Shown: piece by piece, positions 5,432 through 5,676 of the stretch
How positions within the stretch are numbered: position 1 is the stretch's first letter
Layout: each line of letters starts with the position of its first letter
Source: Kiritimatiellota bacterium
GTDB taxonomy: Bacteria > Verrucomicrobiota > Lentisphaeria > Victivallales > JAADHT01
Length of the DNA stretch: 5,676 nucleotides
Direction of reading: 5' to 3'
Assembly: GCA_013151705.1 (NCBI GenBank)
Contig: JAADHT010000216.1
Coordinates: 9,504 to 15,179 of the forward strand
Notes under the pieces: generated by a model
Told to the model about the DNA's origin: nothing
The model's database searches: none
Seen by the model: only the letters and a program-made list of their open reading frames with translations
Made by a program: the position numbers and the translations under genes

Positions 5432-5450
5432 CTCCGACGAAGGAGTTGCC

Positions 5451-5676
5451 ATGAGCAGGAAATACAGTCAATTGACATTACGCAAAAGATACACTATAGA
5501 GGAATTAAATCAAGCGGGTCATACGCAAAATTTCATAGCTGAGAAGCTTGGAGTGGACAAATCGACGATATCCCGCGAATTGAGGAGGAACAAGGATGAT
5601 TTGGGAGAATACGTCGCCGAGACGGCGAGTAGCCTAGCCAAGGCGCGTCGCACCCGAACAAGGTTCCGAAAAATCA
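5451..5676 (+). CDS. IS30-family transposase, N-terminal part
   Basis: The first 75 residues are visible. The protein opens MSRKYSQLTLRKRYTIEELN, followed by the family's helix-turn-helix at about residues 26-47 (NFIAEKLGVDKSTISRELRR), which binds the element's ends, then YVAETASSLAKARRTRTR, matching the Y-x-A-x-x-A-x-x-x-A-x-x-R pattern that follows in IS30 transposases. The DDE catalytic domain lies beyond the right edge, so integrity cannot be judged. The ATG follows AAGGAG with a 5-nt spacer. It moves the element by cut-and-paste or circle intermediates, as known for the family. Confidence 0.9.
   Translation, partial: MSRKYSQLTLRKRYTIEELNQAGHTQNFIAEKLGVDKSTISRELRRNKDDLGEYVAETASSLAKARRTRTRFRKI

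Larger units (their letters stand above)
5349..5676 (+). mobile_element. IS30-family insertion sequence, left part
   Basis: An IS30-type transposase begins at 5451 and runs off the window. About 100 nt before it, the stretch ATTCAAGTTTGAAGTGCAAC (5353-5372) resembles terminal inverted repeats of this family, placing the left end near 5349. The exact boundary and any target duplication cannot be fixed because the right end is outside the window. AT content rises sharply between the presumed end and the transposase, unlike the flanking mtaB sequence. Confidence 0.65.

Noticed and set aside
5252..5452. 66-codon minus-strand frame before the transposase
   Set aside because: It runs across the presumed end of the insertion sequence and the hairpin after mtaB, and lacks a ribosome site, so it is a chance frame.
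1..5676. CRISPR array, tRNA or rRNA
   Set aside because: No regularly spaced direct repeats and no tRNA or rRNA signature were seen on either strand by eye; a computational scan was not possible.

Overview
The window has moderate GC content and comes from a bacterium that is probably diderm: it carries a lipoprotein signal peptide and a second protein with a Sec-type signal. No rRNA or other taxonomic marker is present. The long (about 550-residue) cofactor-independent phosphoglycerate mutase, together with the codon style, would fit a PVC-type lineage such as Lentisphaerota or another less-studied phylum. That placement is an inference only.

Layout, left to right. (1) Bases 1-97 hold the N-terminus of a minus-strand gene that runs off the left edge. 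(2) Bases 298-1956, minus strand, hold gpmI, an intact glycolytic enzyme. (3) Bases 2054-2149 hold a strong minus-strand intrinsic terminator and a second hairpin, which insulate gpmI from the gene upstream. (4) Bases 2189-2575, minus strand, encode a 128-residue, methionine-rich, secreted or membrane protein of unknown function. It has a near-consensus promoter (TTGAAA-17-TATATT) whose -35 box lies in a perfect 14-bp palindrome. (5) Bases 2743-2928, minus strand, hold a doubtful 61-codon reading frame. (6) From about 2973 the strand switches to plus. A promoter, a 30-codon ORF with a strong ribosome site and a structured leader precede a cyclophilin-type peptidyl-prolyl isomerase (3281-3894). 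The isomerase overlaps mtaB (3891-5219), a tRNA methylthiotransferase, by ATGA. (7) Bases 5220-5348 are intergenic with palindromes. (8) From about 5349 an IS30-family insertion sequence begins and runs off the right edge.

The most notable point is the isomerase gene. A good ATG with a ribosome site opens a lipoprotein signal peptide in one frame, but the catalytic domain is in another. The two frames meet at a run of seven C (3371-3377), and one extra C would fuse them perfectly. This is a sequencing error, a frameshift mutation, phase variation, or recoding. The second notable region is the leader before it (3059-3194), which contains several nested inverted repeats around the 30-codon ORF and may be a structured RNA or a dispersed repeat.

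The genes do not form one pathway. gpmI serves glycolysis, mtaB modifies tRNA, and the isomerase would fold proteins outside the cytoplasm. The isomerase and mtaB are probably co-transcribed. No CRISPR array, tRNA or rRNA was seen, and no clear new multi-gene system was found.
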